Positions 37,301-46,774 of a stretch of DNA of 64,000 bases are shown one piece after another. The stretch is taken from the NCBI GenBank assembly GCA_029448655.1, contig JACCLO010000004.1:1550001-1614000 (forward strand). The letters are read 5' to 3'. This DNA is from Wolfiporia cocos (lineage: Eukaryota; Basidiomycota; Agaricomycetes; Polyporales; Phaeolaceae). The notes under the pieces were generated by a model. It worked only from the letters and a program-made list of their open reading frames with translations, was not told where the DNA came from and made no database searches. Numbering within the stretch: position 1 is the stretch's first letter; each line of letters starts with the position of its first letter. Both the position numbers and the translations under genes were made by a program.

Positions 37301-38106
37301 TCGATTCAAAGCGGTACGGTCCGTACAAGGTCACCAAGAAAGTCGGACATGGAGCATACGAACTGGACTTGCCCGCAGACATGCGAGGCATATACCCTAT
37401 ATTTAACGAAGTCCTACTACTACCGTATCATGCTCCGGCTTTCCCCAATCAGAACCATAACGAACGGACGGAAAGCAATGACGCTCGCAGGCCTCTCAGG
37501 ATCCTCGCATCCAGGGAAGACCGAGGGCGAGTCGAGCTGGAAGTTGAATGGTCTGATGGGACAACGACATGGGAAAGAAAGCGCGGATTGACTCCCTGGC
37601 AGGATTTGGTAACAAAATACTTCGAAGAAAGACCAACCGCCCCAGGCCACCAGTGGAAAAACAGACACACTGAGTGGGACCCGGAGTGGGAGGACTTCGA
37701 GAAGAAAGCCATCGCCATGGGACTCAGACAAAACCCGAACGAGTTCATCATCCACGACGACGTAGATATCGAATTACTGAAGGACGCGAAAATTCCCTTC
37801 TATATCTACCCAAAACAACTCGTCGCCAGGAACTTCTGGTTTTGTAATCCCAAAAGTCGTGTAGTACAATATGGAATACAAGTGGGACAATGCATAGAAT
37901 CCACGATACCCAACAACCCGGGTTGGATCTATCCCGTACAGTATACCATACAGATGGCAAACCCACACATCTGTCAAAAACACGAACACGACCACCCATG
38001 TCACGTTGACCAAAACTTCTGCAAAGTAATTGCTGGGCGCGGGGACACGCAGCTAGAAGAGGGGGTACTGTCACAAGCCGATTTCTTTCGCCTAGCTAGT
38101 GACTAG
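31387..38106 (+). CDS. Element 1 Gag-dUTPase-Pol polyprotein (2239 aa)
   Basis: Single frame, ATG at 31387. Capsid-like Gag about 335-515; an unusual Cys/His motif with C562, C565, C577 and H583 replaces a standard CCHC knuckle. Trimeric-type dUTPase about 790-930 with all five motifs (AAGYDLYSAE 813-822, YGRIAPRSG 847-855, GVVDEDYTGR, GDRIAQ 893-898, RGTQGFGSTG 920-929). Protease with D969-S-G. Reverse transcriptase about 1150-1390 with YLDD at 1316-1319, then RNase H to about 1580. Integrase with HHCC finger and D1746, D1806, E1842 (spacing 59 and 35). A diverged chromodomain-like segment about 2035-2078 precedes a 160-residue tail with a His/Cys cluster near 2193-2212. The last codons (stop 38104-38106) lie inside the 3' LTR. 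Confidence 0.95.
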   Translation: MAAPHDINYIRNPRPETPADIPLPGSAGTNPFLPGQWVNYQMHGLPEEFSLLSVADSMHAPRPPVEAAPVRTETIGEHQPARSLPLGGSVEDQGPGIEEMDLAFQLAREQSNTVRADNRLGHIDSPLAMQWAFPPNPTTADFGARCQQVAQAMVAAGTWSREMGARFLREAQRLQADALQAGDAASLHSQAPPPVRTPVSVAESRFRPVENWVRSVHMHSPQRTPRGSRPLPTPPTRGNSRQTNPFLPGYTPPVLTAPAPVRPDTFAQAVRPPLTHDIFGNPVPTQNARVNTWGAAPLQGTRASMWRPMKPASSQWDAYSILPEPQPDPRYKSKVREPEAFTGTGFTDWYMRLQLYIDDNAPILFTDSKKVGAAISLIRGPKVDAWVTAFTREHYLGGQWRISWQRFVWELHQKFDDPDLEKKAAVAAERLTMTLGKGEEYFQELERLLGEAKYDRENQVVHSWVTRAIPKDIYSSVHQAFVAATVNDKSQRGYNVQIPEDYESWKQAILRTDNAMRRLRDEEKLRSGRSTTDKGKERAKPERAPRAEPTAEERANLLKRKCHSCSKTQAEAPGKGCTKTSWHQPNWRPKTNTTPAASGSGTQRTRQAIAGNDAPTVLSEIPQEDFVRMVAAWAKENPDAAKEAGFAPTQVSPSPSNRFSVLEVEEPVNSKKSDSAATENDEPVDGLYGLETGAPILEPVSVPLASVESDIDNDDGASTCSDDSFVTALEAPPTGAWREANTVLNSSNVNVTYVPMDVDPVVTPDVEMADASGATKKSEKKVRRRRVKKRTVTLDIYLDHPRAIPPERKSEGAAGYDLYSAEEVVVPNGKRITVDTGIKIRMPAGVYGRIAPRSGLALKGVDVEGGVVDEDYTGRVKVILNNQTGADYQVEYGDRIAQFILECNMTPNTKIVKTIRETTRGTQGFGSTGEKLRGSVVVIQTGKRGKQIEVPITLHRPDGRALFTKALIDSGSTGSVISKSYVEEHRLEQIPLDRPIKLFNADGSTNSMGLMTHYVELQMQIDTHLETRKFHVTELGSADIFLGFDWLEDHNPSIDWKKRRITFSCDCEHEQIEDGDHIYYIFADAWIRNRDECRADIAERVRATKATEIAIATGKTTEAKTFEEVVPEYLHEFKDVFEEKEFDTLPERRPWDHAIELLPNSEPYAGKIYALSPREQEALDDFLEEQLRTGRIRPSKSPWGAPFFFVKKKDGKLRPIQDYRKLNQMTKKNKYPLPLITELLNKLKRAKYFSKLDIRWGYTNVRIKEGDEEKAAFITNRGLYEPLVMFFGMCNAPGTFQTLMNDIFRDLVLTGKVIVYLDDILIFTENQKEHREILRRVLLVLRQNKLTCKPEKCEFEKSEVEYLGHIISHGEIRMDPAKVAAVAEWPAPRNKKEVQSFIGFANFYRRFIPKFSTVARPLINLTKDGEWQWGVTEQECFDKLKNIFVTAPVLGIPNDDDPFRIEADSSDFATGACLMQNQDGIWKPIAYHSKTLLPAERNYEIYDRELLAIMRALDEWRHFVMGAKHPVEVLTDHKNLEYFKTPQKINPRQARWMTELAEYDLQLVHIPGKTNGRADGLSRRGDHDDNKDHLEGQIVLKEHLFAKDSAERLRSSFYTLPHGITHEEVKERVKAEAALYDKEVVEGSVETAEDGLRYRRGKLIIPRDEELIGKIISSFHDTVSAGHPGTENTYTAIHRSYWWPKMRNDIRQYVKACIKCQRAKPDRSKRAAPLNPNPTPTHNWENISVDMITGLPVSKGRDAIIVVVDMKSKDYIAVPTTTRLTAEGWANIFVDKVYAQHGLPKKVFSDRGPQFVSDFIKDVYRRLGIEGNPSTAFHPQTDGQTERMNQELEMYLRLFINDTHTNWPDLLPLAAFAYKCHVHSSTGYSPFYLTHGYHPFTGVEAPELEEGVGTAKDWVEHMHEISQTASKNLEKAKLRMKEYYDRKRTNPHEYNEGDMVWVDGRNINMGNPTKKLDSKRYGPYKVTKKVGHGAYELDLPADMRGIYPIFNEVLLLPYHAPAFPNQNHNERTESNDARRPLRILASREDRGRVELEVEWSDGTTTWERKRGLTPWQDLVTKYFEERPTAPGHQWKNRHTEWDPEWEDFEKKAIAMGLRQNPNEFIIHDDVDIELLKDAKIPFYIYPKQLVARNFWFCNPKSRVVQYGIQVGQCIESTIPNNPGWIYPVQYTIQMANPHICQKHEHDHPCHVDQNFCKVIAGRGDTQLEEGVLSQADFFRLASD
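38055..38065 (+). promoter_or_regulatory. Element 1 polypurine tract
   Basis: AGAAGAGGGGG lies three bases before the 3' LTR and is the likely primer site for plus-strand DNA. It is translated as part of the polyprotein. Confidence 0.75.
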
Positions 38107-38441
38107 AGCCTGAACCCTTATCTTATCTAAGCGCGCGCCTAAGCAGTCACGTGCAAGACCCCGAACACCCTATCACGTGTTACCAGCCCCCCGGACACTC
38201 TATGCCGTGTACTTACACCCATTATAGGGTTTACCATAATATCGGACTCTCAGCTTACGTAATAACTGTACAGTAGCCAAACAGTGTACAAACAGTAGAA
38301 TAGCATATATACTGGCCGACGAGCAGGGTAGCACCCCAGACTCGTCTTGGCCTTATACGCCTTGAGTAGCCTCAGACTAGGATTGCGCTGAAACGCGAGT
38401 AACAATCCCCTGAGTAGTTGCTTGAAGTGTTGCTTGTGTCA
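38069..38441 (+). repeat. Element 1, 3' LTR
   Basis: 373 bp, apparently identical to 30246-30618. The polyprotein stop codon is 36 nt inside it, so the first bases of the LTR are also coding at this end. Confidence 0.95.
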
Positions 38442-38446
38442 CTTAC

Positions 38447-38906
38447 AGGCGAGCATATGGTTTTTGGCACTGCTTATGTGGGTATGTTCTCTCGAAAAAT
38501 GACGTCTTCAGAATATAAGTTGCGTCATTTCAAGATAAAGACCAGACCCTGAGATTACATACCACCCTTTAGCGCTTTTGTGCCCGTGGTCAATTTTCAC
38601 TTTTGTCACGGATCTCTCTAATCCAGGTTCCTCGCTGAAGATTACTCATTTGAGTGATACTTTGGAGGCCTATAGGCTTTTAGACCACTTCCTCGTTGCG
38701 TGCTGCCTCACAGCTCTTTCTGGGTATCTGAACAGCATGTCTAGCTGTCGCAATCCTCCACGTTGTATACTGGCGGTTCAGCTCATGGATCAGAGCTTAC
38801 TGCTGTAAGTTATAGCTCTCTATCTCTTTGACCAGATTCTACGAGGCCCTCATAAACCTTCAAGCATAGTGCGATTGCTCACGACAGTCTGTTGGCCGTC
38901 TTCGCT
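38447..38906. other. Right flank of element 1 / upstream of member C
   Basis: No gene recognised. It probably includes the promoter of the gene starting at 38907. Confidence 0.4.
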
Positions 38907-39729
38907 ATGTCACAAACAGCCGTGCAGTGGTATAATCCGATTGACAGCCATCCATGGATATCCTCAAATAATGCTCCTCCGCCTGTACCAGTGTCTAATG
39001 ACTCAGAGATAGCATGTGGAAACTCCCTGTCGATCGGCGAGGTATGTACTACGTAGAATTTTGAACCCGGTAAATCATGCGGTGACACTCAATCGATTCT
39101 GATGCAACACGTGACCTTTTCATTGCGCTTTACACTAACACTCTTTCATTTTTCTATCGTGCAACTTCAGTGCCTCCAGACAGTGCATCATAAGAGACAG
39201 CGCCTTCCAGCGTATCTATACCCCCCAAAATACGCAGGGCCAACTTCATCAGAAGATTCCGATTACCATGAATGATCGGCCTGGCATCTTCCTTTCACGC
39301 GTACTCGGTGGACCCCTACATATTCCGGGTCATCATTCACTCCGTGTGCTCCGGACAATCATGCGCGGTCAAAAGGCATCCATTAGAATTATGGTATGTT
39401 GTCAAATGATCCCTAACGCAATGATTAATGTAGGACTCAGTGGCCAAGATATGATGAGTACGCTAAGCAGTTCAACATCAAAAGCATGTCAGATGGACAT
39501 GCGATTCCGATTACACTGAGCACATTGATACAAAAGCTTGCGCGAGAGACAAAGCACTTTCTTGAGGTACATCCCATGTGTGTGTCAGTTGCAGAGACAT
39601 GCGTCCAAAATATGCCCAGACCCATATTGGAATGTGGGTGTGGATAATATATGGTTTGATCAGATTTACTTGGTCGAGCTTCTCGTTGTTTCAAGGGTGC
39701 AGCCCATCTTCGGTGTGATCACTACATGA
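38907..39729 (+). CDS. Member C of the seven-copy gene family
   Basis: Four exons, ATG at 38907, TGA at 39727-39729. Exon 1 (38907-39041, 45 codons) ends at GTATGT. Exon 2 ends at 39393 after GQKASIRIM. Exon 3 (39441-39566, 42 codons) begins WPRYDEYAKQFNIK and ends LIQKLARETKHFLE. Exon 4 (39595-39729, 45 codons) has YWNVGVDNIWFDQIYLVELL and ends VSRVQPIFGVITT. The intron positions and phase 0 agree with members B and D. It is closest to B, which lies on the other side of element 1. Intact as far as seen; function unknown. Confidence 0.76.
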
Positions 39730-42242
39730 GAGGCCCATCGACATTTTTCCGCATCGCCGGAGACGATATCTACATAAGCACTGCGTGTAGCATGTCGATC
39801 TACTGCAGCGATATAGCTTTCTTGGTTGGATTTTGGCCGCCTGTGTGATTCCATTGGTGCTGTGTACCACACCAGCGATATGCTCCCATGATATCAGGAT
39901 TCTATGCCTGATAACAATAAATCGCTAGGTTGATGATATCTGGACATTTTTCGATGTGCTGTAGCCATGAAGCTATGGCTTCCCTTGCGATTATTGCATT
40001 TTAGCGCCCGACTATATGCAACATTTATGTATTTGGTAAGGGTCTCTCTCTCAGTTGTCGGATTTATTTTCTGCAAGTCTATGTTCAAGAGATACTTTGA
40101 TCGTCAGTAGCCAACTCACAATGAAATGGGTGACTTACCACTGTTATGCGATGGCCATACTCTCCGCAAACCTGGCTGTCAAGCTCAATATTGGCCCTGA
40201 GGACGCACTTTTGCACTGACATGTAAGGATGCAGTATCATTCGAATCTGTTGCCAGATGCTTACACATTATTGGTCTGCTCGGCATTTTAGACGAGGTCC
40301 TGTTGAATATTGTATCTTCTCACTCCCGTATATTAAACTAAATACAGTATCTTATATTCACGTCAGAACTTTTAAACAGTACAAACACTCAAAGTAGTAA
40401 ATTATCATACGCAGTGTCTGTCTGCCGTCGATTGTAGGTCGATCAGAACCAATCAACACGAATATGTTCTATAAGCCTGCAATTCACTGCCTTAATAAGC
40501 GCATCATCAGCGACATTTTACTTGTAAGCAGCTCGGTCATACGATTTCATACACGACCATATGGCTCTGTAGCTTGTTTTATATCCCGTGCATCTATCAC
40601 ATTGTACGAAGGTACATCAACCAGCTTACAACGCATAAACGAGCAGATAATGCTGTCTTAGTACTTACAGTCGCAACAGGCAGCCTAAGTGAAGCCACGA
40701 TGTGGAGTCCTAGTTGAACGTGGCACAATTGTCGGTGATCATCACGCGAATAGCAAAATCGACCATTTCTCGTGGATTCGAGTCAGCAATTTGATATAGG
40801 TTAAGTCAAAGTCGGCGTTGACGTCAACGCGTGGGTCTGACGTGGTATAGCGTCGGCTGCGGCTAAGAGGAAAGGTTCAAGATGAACCTGCCCTATCATA
40901 ATTGCGCGTACGTGAGTTAAACAGTACAGTGCTAGAAAGATGAAGCTGCCAGAGAGTACGTTGCTTGTACTGTCGTCCTCAATGGGCGGAGAGATGTAAT
41001 ACCGTATCTATAAATACGTCATGTTACTATTTTCACGCCTGTCACATGCTATGCCCCGTCTGAAATGGCCGTTTATGCGCTCCAATGAGAACATGTGGCC
41101 CACTCGGCGGCGCCTAAGGCTGGCGGGAGTACAAGCAAGAGGGACACGTATCATATATTCTCAGTACTGGTTGGAATCACCACAAGATGTGGTCGAGACG
41201 GGAGTAAGAAGCGTTCAGTGTTGAGGATACGACGCATTATTTCAGGCTTTTGGCGCCGTGGGCGGGAATCTCCATGATAATAATCGGATCATTGGTCAAG
41301 ATCAACACTCTGTAGTATGAATGCCGTTGTAATCTCGCTGATGATACTGTGATATGATATGCGAAGGTGGACACTGATAATGCACTGTCTAGCAGTGTAC
41401 AGCCGGTGGCGCCGGGCCCACGGTAACCGCGGCTAATGATTAGGGCGATATTTGACTGATCGTGTCAGAGACTCTGTGACTCAGAACAATACAGCGGCTT
41501 TATTATAGAATGGTCTTTTTGCCGAAGATTTATTGCTGGTAACAAGCATCGGAAATCGGTACCATTGAACATATTCATTCAAGCTGAAAGGCAAGTGGTA
41601 GCGCTGAAGGCACTACATTTCATTCTGAACCGACTGGTAGTGCGTGCGTCAACATGCAATGCTGGAAGTAGCAACGAAGACTATCCGGATGCGTGGCCAA
41701 TTGTGCAAGGAAGTGCACTATTATTGGATGTACAGAAGACTGACAATATGCTTAGAGAGTGGGTAGCGGATTGTGCGATGATAAATTATGCTATATCTTA
41801 CCGATGACGAATGGTCATCGTGTTCTGAGTATCCACAGACATGATTACAAAGATACTCACCTAATCTGGCCTGAAGTAGTACCCATCACCATATAATATC
41901 GCAGTATTTTGTGCATTTGATCCTCGGCTTACCAAGACGCCATAATATGAATCGGTTATTGGAATCATGGCAGAGTGGTAAGATCTGTTTGGTATTCTTC
42001 CAGGAAAATACTCTCACAATTACTTATTGAGAAGAGCTCAACCTCATGACTGAGACCTCACACGTTACTTTTAGCAGCAATCCTTAGTCTTTGATTGAAG
42101 AAGATCTGATTGATAAGGAATAGACATCATATGATCACCAGTCAAGCAGACCGAAGAGGGCGGAACTCTCATGTATATGATATGCGGTTCACTTAGCGCA
42201 CACTGTCCTGCCACCAGAATAACGAGCCTCGTCATGTAGAGT
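39730..42242. other. No gene recognised
   Basis: AT-rich DNA with short frames only, for example 41565-41807 on the plus strand, which lacks any recognisable motif. The right end is the outer flank of the fold-back element. Confidence 0.4.
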
Positions 42243-42278
42243 TTCAGTCAATTATCTTAATCTGCCAACTGCCCTTCG

Positions 42279-42985
42279 TGTTACGGTTATTTTGACTTTT
42301 TGAATATCGACAGAACTCACCACCGGGTGAATACGATACAGGGACTTGTTGCGCAACCAGCCCCCTGGCTACTCGTGATCTTACTGGGCGCATCCCCAGT
42401 TGTACTAGTCTATAGGGCTCGTTTCATCTTTGGCAGATCCAACCCTGCCACCGTTTCATGTTCATCGTTTATTAGCTGATAGATGGCGTTCAACCGCCAT
42501 CATTCCTATCTATCATCTCAGATATATCACTCCATACTTATCAGACGTTTGAGACTATAGCGTAGATAGTATCGGTGGCATCTGGGACGGACTTGACCCC
42601 TGAAACTTAGCGTAGTATAAAAACTCATGTACTTACCGTCGAGGCTCTTCAGCTCGACCTTGTTGTATAAACAAGAAGTCTTATACACGTTCTCAAACGT
42701 AGGAAACTACGCTCAGTATTTCTCACTCGAGCAATCGAACGACTAAGTCCTCGAAGTGCACACTGACTTCTCGGACTTAGGCGAGTCTTATATTCTATTT
42801 GACTCGCACTTGAACAGATTATACCCTCTAACGCGTATTGGATATTAACCGATCTCCTAAGGACTTCACTTAGGACCCGAAGGCATCTAACGAGTATTTG
42901 CCTTGCATACGGCGATGTGCCTACGTGCAGAAGAACGATCTATATTCGCGATTCGAATATACGAACGGGTATTCGACCCGTAACA
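42279..42985 (+). repeat. Element 2, 5' LTR
   Basis: 707 bp, TGTTACGG...CCGTAACA. TATAAAAA at 42616-42623; AGCTCGACCTT at 42651-42661 is the likely transcript start. It differs from the 3' LTR at four places by my reading, all transitions, three of them at CpG sites. Confidence 0.95.
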
Positions 42986-42986
42986 G

Positions 42987-42997
42987 AAGGTCAAGCT
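42987..42997 (+). promoter_or_regulatory. Element 2, putative self-priming primer-binding site
   Basis: AAGGTCAAGCT begins two bases after the LTR end, the same offset as in element 1. It pairs with AGCTCGACCTT at 42651-42661 at 10 of 11 positions. The mismatch is where a CpG in the complement reads CpA here. Confidence 0.55.
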
Positions 42998-43031
42998 TAT
43001 CACACCCTCACCTACCACGGTGTAAGGGCAC

Positions 43032-44879
43032 ATGATATTTGGACCAGAATTCCCAGCACGACTGATTGAACTCTTGCCCGAGGACATTCAGGGAGTCTAC
43101 AGACTCAACCAATACGAGTGGACTGACACCATTGGAGCCTTCCGTAACCACGGAGGAATTGTTGTCATCCCCAGAGAAGATAGGGCATCGAAGTGGGTAC
43201 AAGTATACCCCTCCGCAGGAATGACCGCTTGGGAAATAACGCGTGAAGCGTTCGAACGATTCGGAGAAATCCCTCCGATGTCAACCGCGACGTTGACCGA
43301 AAACGAAACCGAAACCATCAACAGAACCTTCGATGCTGATGGAAATACGAATCAGCCTTCGGGCGCCACAGGAATGGCAGGAATTGAGCGCATCGGAGAT
43401 GATGGGAGAAATCCTGGAAACTTTACAGGAACAGATAACAGCCAGACCGGAGGACAGGACCCTCCTGGATTTATATCTGCTTTTGCGCAGAGTGGGATTG
43501 GGCCTATGGCTGGAGGGACAGACCTCTTTGGAAGCCCCCCACAGAACGCACCCGGAATGGGTAGCGGAGGAAATCCGTCTTGGACTAGCCTTAGCGGAGG
43601 AATGGGAACGACAAACCCAGGAACATGGCCTTCAGGCCTATTTGGACGAACCTCCACAGGTACAAGCGGAGGAGGACTGGGAGGAAACTTCGGACTCGGA
43701 GGAGGGAATGCCCCCCCTCCTGGAGGACTCGGAGGAGGAACCCCCGCGAACCCCGGAGGAGGAAACCCTGGAGGAAACCCAGGGAACCCCGGAGGAAACC
43801 CAGGAAACCCGGGTGGAGGATACCCGGGAGGAGGAGGACCCCCAGGTGGGCCCCCACCACCGAATGCGCCGCAGCCCCAACCTCCGGCGCCGAACCCGTA
43901 CTACCGACCCCCGATGATAAAGATCAATCCCCCAGACGTATTCGACGGGGAACGATCCGACATGGAGAACTTCATAAACCAGTGCAATTCCTGGTTTACG
44001 ATGTACAAAACGTCATTCCAGAACGACGTTCAGAGAGTGATCTTTATCCTCTCTTATATTTTGAACAAGGGGAAAACGGGCCAATGGACACAGAATTATC
44101 ACCGGGTTTATATGAACCCCCAGACGAAACGATTCTTCCCGCCTAGTCTTGCACAGTTTGATGCAGACTTCCAGAAAGCCTTCGGAGCCATCGAAGAAGT
44201 ACAGAAGGCGCGGAAGAAAATCCTGGACGTAACCCAGGACAGAAAGGACATCGATGATTATATCACCGAGTTCAACAACTTGGCCGGGAAGGCCCAGTAC
44301 GATCGATACAGCGCGGACGGAAACGTGTTGCTTATAACCCTCTTCGAGAAAGGGTTACCCGAACACACGACCCGATATATCATCGGCGTTCGGCCGCTAC
44401 CAGCGACCATTGATGAATGGCAGTCCGCTGCCTCGTACTATGAAAATACGTACAAGATATTCTTGAAACAGGATAAACCGTTTGTCAAGAAAAAGGCTTG
44501 GCAAGCCTCGAACCAGAATAGTGGACGCACTAGTGCTCCACAGACAACCGCACCGAAAGATCCGAATGCGATGGATGTAGATCGAATGACCACCCAGGAA
44601 AGGGACGATCACATCAAGAAAGGAAAATGCTTCACCTGTCATCAGCCAGGACATATGTCGCGAGACTGTCCAAAGAGGCCGAGGAAGCCAGCCCGCCCTA
44701 GGCGGACTACTCGAAAGACCGAAGAAGAAGAAGCCGAGCAAGAAGCTCGCATCGAAGAAGTCTCTGAGGAAGAGACTGAATACATCACCGCTAACAGAGC
44801 GGTCACGGCAATTATGGCTCTGAAAGCCAAGAACCCCGAGCTCCTAGCACAGCTTGTAGAAGAACAGGATTTTGCCTAG
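43032..44879 (+). CDS. Element 2 Gag (615 aa)
   Basis: ATG at 43032, TAG at 44877-44879. The N-terminal part is followed by a long Gly/Pro/Asn-rich stretch of GGNPGNPGG-type repeats (about 43560-43900). A capsid-like retrotransposon Gag domain follows (about 43920-44480), then a standard zinc knuckle C533-x2-C536-x4-H541-x4-C546. The last part is acidic. The pol frame lies at -1 relative to this frame and is open across the Gag stop, so Pol is probably reached by -1 frameshifting in the overlap before 44879; the slip site was not identified. Confidence 0.9.
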   Translation: MIFGPEFPARLIELLPEDIQGVYRLNQYEWTDTIGAFRNHGGIVVIPREDRASKWVQVYPSAGMTAWEITREAFERFGEIPPMSTATLTENETETINRTFDADGNTNQPSGATGMAGIERIGDDGRNPGNFTGTDNSQTGGQDPPGFISAFAQSGIGPMAGGTDLFGSPPQNAPGMGSGGNPSWTSLSGGMGTTNPGTWPSGLFGRTSTGTSGGGLGGNFGLGGGNAPPPGGLGGGTPANPGGGNPGGNPGNPGGNPGNPGGGYPGGGGPPGGPPPPNAPQPQPPAPNPYYRPPMIKINPPDVFDGERSDMENFINQCNSWFTMYKTSFQNDVQRVIFILSYILNKGKTGQWTQNYHRVYMNPQTKRFFPPSLAQFDADFQKAFGAIEEVQKARKKILDVTQDRKDIDDYITEFNNLAGKAQYDRYSADGNVLLITLFEKGLPEHTTRYIIGVRPLPATIDEWQSAASYYENTYKIFLKQDKPFVKKKAWQASNQNSGRTSAPQTTAPKDPNAMDVDRMTTQERDDHIKKGKCFTCHQPGHMSRDCPKRPRKPARPRRTTRKTEEEEAEQEARIEEVSEEETEYITANRAVTAIMALKAKNPELLAQLVEEQDFA

Positions 44880-46774
44880 GAGGGAAGCCCACGGTCTTAC
44901 CCTCCGAGAAAGCAGCGCATGTAATTACCTCGTTCGAGAAGAATCGATCCCTCTTCATCCCGGTAATCATGACGCTGGCAAAACCCGTGAAGTGCAATGC
45001 ACTAATCGACTCAGGAGCAATGTCGAACCTGATCCACAGCAGAGTGGTAGAAAAATACAAGGTGCCCACGCAACCCTTGAAGAACCCGATCATCGTCAAA
45101 AATGTTGACGGAACAGAAAACAAAGATGGGCGAATAGACCGAGAAGCCACCATACTACTAGGATATCCGAAGACCCAGAAAACGCGAAAAGTCCGATTCC
45201 TAGTAGGATCAATCGGAACAGAGAATATGATTCTAGGGTATGGATGGCTAAAAGACGAAAATCCCACGATCGACTGGAAGGACCAGACGGTTGACGTACG
45301 ATCGGTACTAGGGGCAGAAGAAAGAAAACCGGAAACCACAATCCGTATGGATACGGTAGAGATGGTAATTTCCCCGGAAGGAAAAATTCCAACAAGGGGA
45401 ACCCAAGAAGCTGCGGGGTACGATCTTTACGCCGCAGAAGAAGTTGAGATCCCAGCAGGGGGATGGAAACTTATCTCCACAGGAGTAAAAATGAAGATCC
45501 CAAAAGGATCGTATGGAAGGTTGGCCAGACGATCAGGCAACACTCTCCGACACGGATTGGTAGTGCAAGCCGGAGTTATAGACTCGGACTACCGCGGAGA
45601 CGTTGGAGCCATCGTCTTCAACTATTCAGACAAAGCACATAGAATTATCCCGGGCATGCGAATAGCCCAGATAATATTCGAACGACACCTCACCCCCGAT
45701 ATCATAGAGGTCGAAGACCTAGATGAAACAGAACGAGGGGAGAAAGGGTTTGGATCCACGGACCAGCCAGAAGAAACAGCGCAGCGGCTCTATACTCCCA
45801 AGGAGTACGAAGCGATCCGACGCTTTGCAAAAGATAACCCTAGGATCATAGGAAAGAAAGGGGAGATGCGAAAGAAGTTCTGAACAAAGATACAAATCAT
45901 CAACGCTGTCAGGAAAGCGCTGACGAAATCCCAGGAATTTGCACAGAAAACCCCCAAACCAGAACGAACAATTGAGGAGATGGTCCCGAGACACCTACTG
46001 GACTTCGCCAAGGTGTTCAGCAAGGAGTCCGCAGCAGCGTTCCCCCCGTCGAGACCATGGGACCACGCAATCGAATTAAAACCCGATTTCGTGCCGAAAG
46101 ACTGCAAAGTCTACGCACTCTCGCCTAAAGAGCAACAGGCGCTGGACGAATTCCTAGAAGAAAATTTGGCCAAGGGATTCATAGTCCCTTCAAAATCCCC
46201 GATGGCGTCACCATTCTTTTTCGTTCCAAAGAAAGACAGCGGCCTACGACCCTGTCAAGATTATTGATATCTGAACAAAGGAACGATAAAGAACGTCTAT
46301 CCCTTGCCACTGATCTCAGAGCTCCTGGAAAAGCTAAAAGGAGCAAAGATCTTCACAAAAATGGACCTTAGAGCGGGATACAACAACGTGCGGATCAAGA
46401 AGGGAGACGAATGGAAAGCAGCCTTCAAAACAAACCGAGGGTTGTACAAGCCCACAGTCATGTTTTTCGGATTGTGCAACGCACCCGGGACCTTTCAGGC
46501 AATGATGAATGAAATCCTGAAAGAAGAAATCCTCGAAGGATGGGTGCCTGTTTATATGGACGACATCCTCGTTTTCTCAGAAGATGAGAAAACACACAAA
46601 GAACGGGAACGACAGATCCTTCAGAAATTAGTGGACAACCACCTCTTTGTGAAACCCGAGAAATGCGCCTTCGGCGTCGACCGAGTTGAGTTCCTAGGGC
46701 TGGTCATCACCCCAGGGAACATCCAGATGGACCCAGCGAAACTCAACGGGATTAAAGAATGGCCGACTCCCTGA
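44880..46774 (+). pseudogene. Element 2 Pol, first part: protease, dUTPase, reverse transcriptase (broken)
   Basis: In the -1 frame relative to Gag. Protease with D-S-G at 45008-45016 and a GYGWLKDENPTIDW segment. dUTPase at about 45340-45770, downstream of the protease: AAGYDLYAAE, YGRLARRSG (Arg where the family usually has Pro), GVIDSDYRGD, GMRIAQ and RGEKGFGSTD. Reverse transcriptase with YMDD near 46555. In-frame TGA codons at 45881-45883, 46265-46267 and 46772-46774 break it. The second and third sit where related reverse transcriptases, including element 1, have Arg, consistent with CGA to TGA. A 578-bp solo LTR follows directly. Confidence 0.92.

Larger units (their letters stand above)
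30241..38446 (+). mobile_element. Element 1: complete Ty3/gypsy LTR retrotransposon with target duplications
   Basis: The element proper is 30246-38441. It is flanked by 5-bp duplications CTTAC at 30241-30245 and 38442-38446. Both LTRs are 373 bp and I found no difference between them reading base by base. The internal part has a 768-nt leader, one uninterrupted gag-pol frame and a polypurine tract at 38055-38065. Domain order is Gag, dUTPase, protease, reverse transcriptase, RNase H, integrase, which is Ty3/gypsy order with an added dUTPase. Intact coding and matching LTRs suggest a recent insertion that could still be mobile. Confidence 0.96.

Noticed and set aside
31406..38074. Many long antisense and alternative frames over element 1
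   Set aside because: They follow from the GC-rich coding sequence of the polyprotein and have no domain of their own.
43333..43917. 194-codon Glu/Pro-rich frame on the plus strand
   Set aside because: It is an alternative frame of the Gly/Pro repeat region of Gag; the Gag frame has the conserved domains.
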